The notes under the pieces: generated by a model
The model's input: only the letters and a program-made list of their open reading frames with translations
Databases searched by the model: none
Told to the model about the DNA's origin: nothing
Made by a program: the position numbers and the translations under genes
Assembly: GCA_015064895.1 (NCBI GenBank)
Contig: SVRI01000001.1
Location: 300,043 to 364,042, forward strand
From: Oscillospiraceae bacterium
GTDB taxonomy: Bacteria; Bacillota; Clostridia; Oscillospirales; CAG-382
DNA: 64,000 nt
Direction: 5' to 3'
In this document: in pieces, positions 61,364-64,000 of the stretch
Layout: each line of letters starts with the position of its first letter
How positions within the stretch are numbered: position 1 is the stretch's first letter

Positions 61364-64000
61364 ATGAAAAGGCTACTCTCTCTTTTATTGGCAATTATAA
61401 TGATAGTTTTGTCGGTACCTGTGACAGCACTTGCAGAAGATGACACAGCTTCTCTTGCTGCTTCCGGTCTTGCACTTACTCCCGGTAAGAACTTCTTTAC
61501 CGGTGCGAATGTTGCAAATAACTTTACCGATACCTGGATGCAGTCCTGGTGGACGGGCGGACAGCTGCAAGGCTATCTTGTAACAAACGAACACAGAACC
61601 ATTATGGATGACGGTGACGACAGAGGTGCGTATATCCGCTTCTCGTGGGATGCGGCAAATGACGGCTTCATCTACGGCACCCACTATCCTGCAAATGATG
61701 TTGCAGGCTACGCAATAGAAACAGACAGACCTGTTTTTGTCGGCTTCTACGGACGTTCATCGCAGGACGGTTATTTCCTTGTCGGAAGTAACAGCGAAAG
61801 CGAAGTCGATTACGATTTTTCGAGACATTGTTTCTTCTTGGGTAAGGAATGGGATTACTACAGCTCAGATTTTACCATCAAAGACGATGCCTCCGTTCTG
61901 TCAAATTACTGGGTACGTGTAGGTGCTACCGTTCAGGATACGGCACAGACTGTTGACATTGACGATGTTACAATCGCAGCGTACTACAGATTTGACTACT
62001 ATGTTGACGGCGAAAGCTATGACTATGCCTATGTTTCACCCGTAAACAGCACAAACGGCGCATATCTTTCATCGGCTTCTGCTTCGCAGATTGATGACCC
62101 TGTAAAAGACGGCTATACCTTTGTAGGCTGGTCACTTACCGACGGCTCTGCCGAAACAGTAGATACTGTATCGCTCAGTAATGCGGACGTATCTCTCTAT
62201 GCAGTTTTTGAAGAAAATGCAACAGAGCCCGACCCCGACCCCAATCCCGATGAAACCGTCGGTATCGGCTCACCCGGTATCAACCTCTTTACATCAGAGC
62301 AAAACTTTATTGACTTTGATAACGGTGACTGGCAGAATAACTGGTGGCTCGGCGGTCAGTTCCAGTCTTACCTTGTTGAAGGCGAACAGAGAACCATTGA
62401 AAACGACGGCGGTGACAGGGGAGACTATCTCCACATTTCATGGGATAAGACAAATGACGGTATTCTCTATGCCCACTACTATCCCAACGATGTAGACGGT
62501 CTTGTTGTCGAAGAAGACAGACCCTTCTATGCAGGCTTCTATGCAAAATCATCTGCCGAAACCTATGTCAAGTTTGGTAACTTCTCGGGTACAAACTATG
62601 ACGGCGGCGATATTGCATACGAATGGGCAAAGCACTGTCTGTATGTAAGAAACCCCGGCTGGAATTATTTTAACACAAGCTTTACAAGACTTCCCGATAA
62701 GGAAGTGTTCCAGCAGTTCAGAATTTCCTACGGTGCAGGTGACGGCTCTGCCGCTTGTACTCTTGATATTGACGATATGATTGTAACACCCTACTACAGA
62801 ATTGATTATCTTGTAGACGGTTCTGAATACAATCACGCATATGTTTCACCCATAAGTGTCCTTGACGGCACATTTATTGGAAACACAGAAGCAGATCAGC
62901 TCGGCGGTCTTACACCCTATAAGTCGGGTTATAAATTCCTTGGCTGGTCTCTTGACGGAGAAAATGTTGTGACAACGGTAAACCTTGAAAACAAAGACAT
63001 TACACTTGAAGCTGTATTTGAAGAAACAAATGAGGAAATTGTTCCCGATGCGCCTACTGCACCCGCAGGTGCTAAGGTCGGCGACCCGGGTATCAATATG
63101 TATAATGTAAACTCCATTAAGTACGGCTTTGATAAGGGTACTGTCGGTGTGCCTGACAACGCAGTGGATTTCGGCACATACGGCGGTGCAGTAAGTGCAA
63201 ATGTTTACCTTGACGGCGACAACAAGGTAACATATGCAAACATTCCTTCGGGCGGTGCTTCCCACTATGCAAGACTTCAGAACTACTCCTTCGAGCTTGC
63301 TCGTCCCATAACCGTTTGCTTTGACGCAAAGGGAAGCGGTACTGTTAATGTACTCAATTATGCTGCCGATGTACAGCTTCTTGCCAACACGAACCTTACT
63401 TCTGACTGGAAAACATATTCTACAGAAGTTTCTGCAAATGAAGGAATTGTAATTATCCACGCTTTCAGCGGTGATGCTTACTTTGATAATGTATACATCG
63501 CGGCAAACTATAAGTTTAATTACTATGTAGGCGGCTCGGTATATGAATCTGTTTACGTTTCACCCCTTAATGACGACGGCACACTTGCTCTCACAAAGGA
63601 TGCAAAGCAGATTGCTGACCCCTCAAAGCCGGGTTATACCTTCCTCGGCTGGTCACTTACCGACGGCGGTGAGGTGGTAGACGAAATCACCCTCGGCTGC
63701 AAGGATGTAAACCTTTACGCAGTATGGAACTTCGAAGGCACACTTCCCGGTATGAACGTACTTACAGACGAAAACACAGCCTTCGACTTTGAAGACGGAA
63801 ATATAGGATACGTTAATTTTGACGGTGCAAACCAGACTGTTTCTGACGGTATTCTCAGTACAGAAGGCAACGGCGCATGGTATGTTTACATGAACCGCAG
63901 CTACTATAACCTTACAGGCTACGGCAGACCCGTTGCAATTGCCTTTAAGTATAAGGAAGAAGCCGATAACAGCGACGATTTCGTGCAGATAATCGGTAAC
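61364..64000 (+). CDS. Large secreted repeat protein (carbohydrate-binding-like units plus InlB-type B-repeats), 3' end beyond window
   Basis: Absent from the ORF track because it has no stop in window: 879 codons are open from ATG 61364 (AGGAGG eight bases upstream) to the edge. Signal peptide MKRLLSLLLAI...ALAE. Then tandem units of about 230-270 residues, each a beta-sandwich (SWWTGGQLQGYLVTNEHRTI; NWWLGGQFQSYLVEGEQRTI) plus an InlB/Flg_new-like B-repeat (YYVDGESYDYAYVSP, GYTFVGWSLTDGS). Unit starts are near residues 35, 298, 570 and 790; the first two are close copies. No enzyme domain so far. The repeat style resembles the 26410 and 50789 proteins. Confidence 0.88.
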   Translation, partial: MKRLLSLLLAIIMIVLSVPVTALAEDDTASLAASGLALTPGKNFFTGANVANNFTDTWMQSWWTGGQLQGYLVTNEHRTIMDDGDDRGAYIRFSWDAANDGFIYGTHYPANDVAGYAIETDRPVFVGFYGRSSQDGYFLVGSNSESEVDYDFSRHCFFLGKEWDYYSSDFTIKDDASVLSNYWVRVGATVQDTAQTVDIDDVTIAAYYRFDYYVDGESYDYAYVSPVNSTNGAYLSSASASQIDDPVKDGYTFVGWSLTDGSAETVDTVSLSNADVSLYAVFEENATEPDPDPNPDETVGIGSPGINLFTSEQNFIDFDNGDWQNNWWLGGQFQSYLVEGEQRTIENDGGDRGDYLHISWDKTNDGILYAHYYPNDVDGLVVEEDRPFYAGFYAKSSAETYVKFGNFSGTNYDGGDIAYEWAKHCLYVRNPGWNYFNTSFTRLPDKEVFQQFRISYGAGDGSAACTLDIDDMIVTPYYRIDYLVDGSEYNHAYVSPISVLDGTFIGNTEADQLGGLTPYKSGYKFLGWSLDGENVVTTVNLENKDITLEAVFEETNEEIVPDAPTAPAGAKVGDPGINMYNVNSIKYGFDKGTVGVPDNAVDFGTYGGAVSANVYLDGDNKVTYANIPSGGASHYARLQNYSFELARPITVCFDAKGSGTVNVLNYAADVQLLANTNLTSDWKTYSTEVSANEGIVIIHAFSGDAYFDNVYIAANYKFNYYVGGSVYESVYVSPLNDDGTLALTKDAKQIADPSKPGYTFLGWSLTDGGEVVDEITLGCKDVNLYAVWNFEGTLPGMNVLTDENTAFDFEDGNIGYVNFDGANQTVSDGILSTEGNGAWYVYMNRSYYNLTGYGRPVAIAFKYKEEADNSDDFVQIIGN

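Overview
The window is a gene-dense, low-to-mid GC (judged by eye, not computed) segment of a Gram-positive Clostridia-type chromosome (Bacillota). This rests on the infC-rpmI-rplT operon with an L20-type leader, strong AGGAGG ribosome sites, near-consensus TTGACA-N17-TATAAT promoters, SLH-domain S-layer proteins, lipoprotein TRAP receptors, RNase J, DnaD-domain and YhaN-like proteins. Carbohydrate enzymes, four AraC/cupin regulators and very large secreted repeat proteins suggest a gut or rumen polysaccharide user, perhaps Oscillospirales-like; no rRNA or tRNA is present to place it better. I saw no tRNA, rRNA, CRISPR array, prophage or transposase.

Layout. 0-4.4 kb: 5' part of a zinc/manganese ABC lipoprotein (cut by the left edge) with a Fur/Zur-like operator, an AraC regulator, a Na/Pi cotransporter with PhoU tail and an aldose-epimerase-like protein. 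4.6-11.7 kb: TRAP-TAXI import locus with a GH99-like protein, two TAXI receptors, a CE15-like esterase and a fused permease. 11.7-13.2 kb: infC (AUA start)-rpmI-rplT. 13.6-22.5 kb: two large SLH S-layer paralogues and a polysaccharide flippase. 22.5-26.1 kb: AraC regulator divergent from two sugar isomerase/epimerase TIM barrels and nagB. 26.4-32.3 kb: secreted InlB-repeat protein, an XRE repressor with a nested palindrome, and two copper-amine-oxidase-N-like secreted proteins, one an HtrA-type protease. 32.5-34.7 kb: two COG0523-like GTPases, one with a His/Cys-rich insert. 35.1-40.8 kb: rnj-dnaD-yhaN-ybaK-type operon and a small DUF7336-like gene. 40.9-47.9 kb: split chromate-type transporter with a GNAT gene, cysK, metallophosphoesterase, CofE-like ligase, a GMP synthase lacking its glutaminase domain, and a second GNAT. 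48-49.5 kb: a decayed stretch with tandem terminators and two truncated genes back to back. 49.5-64 kb: two AraC regulators, each divergent from giant secreted repeat proteins, one carrying an alkaline phosphatase domain; the last gene runs off the right edge and is absent from the ORF track.

How it fits together. Most loci look like small regulons: an AraC/cupin sensor facing a catabolic or surface operon. The surface proteins are linked by shared modules. A ~155-residue 'GIRF' module occurs in three secreted proteins, and a ~200-residue tail is shared by both S-layer proteins and the protein at 26.4 kb, which carries both modules. Both S-layer genes have the same promoter layout, with 7-bp direct repeats at 11-bp spacing upstream of a TTGCAA -35. 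A structured intergenic repeat (hairpin, GGTGTCGC core, hairpin) recurs downstream of four genes. These modules, the S-layer promoter boxes and the structured repeat are the best candidates for undescribed biology.
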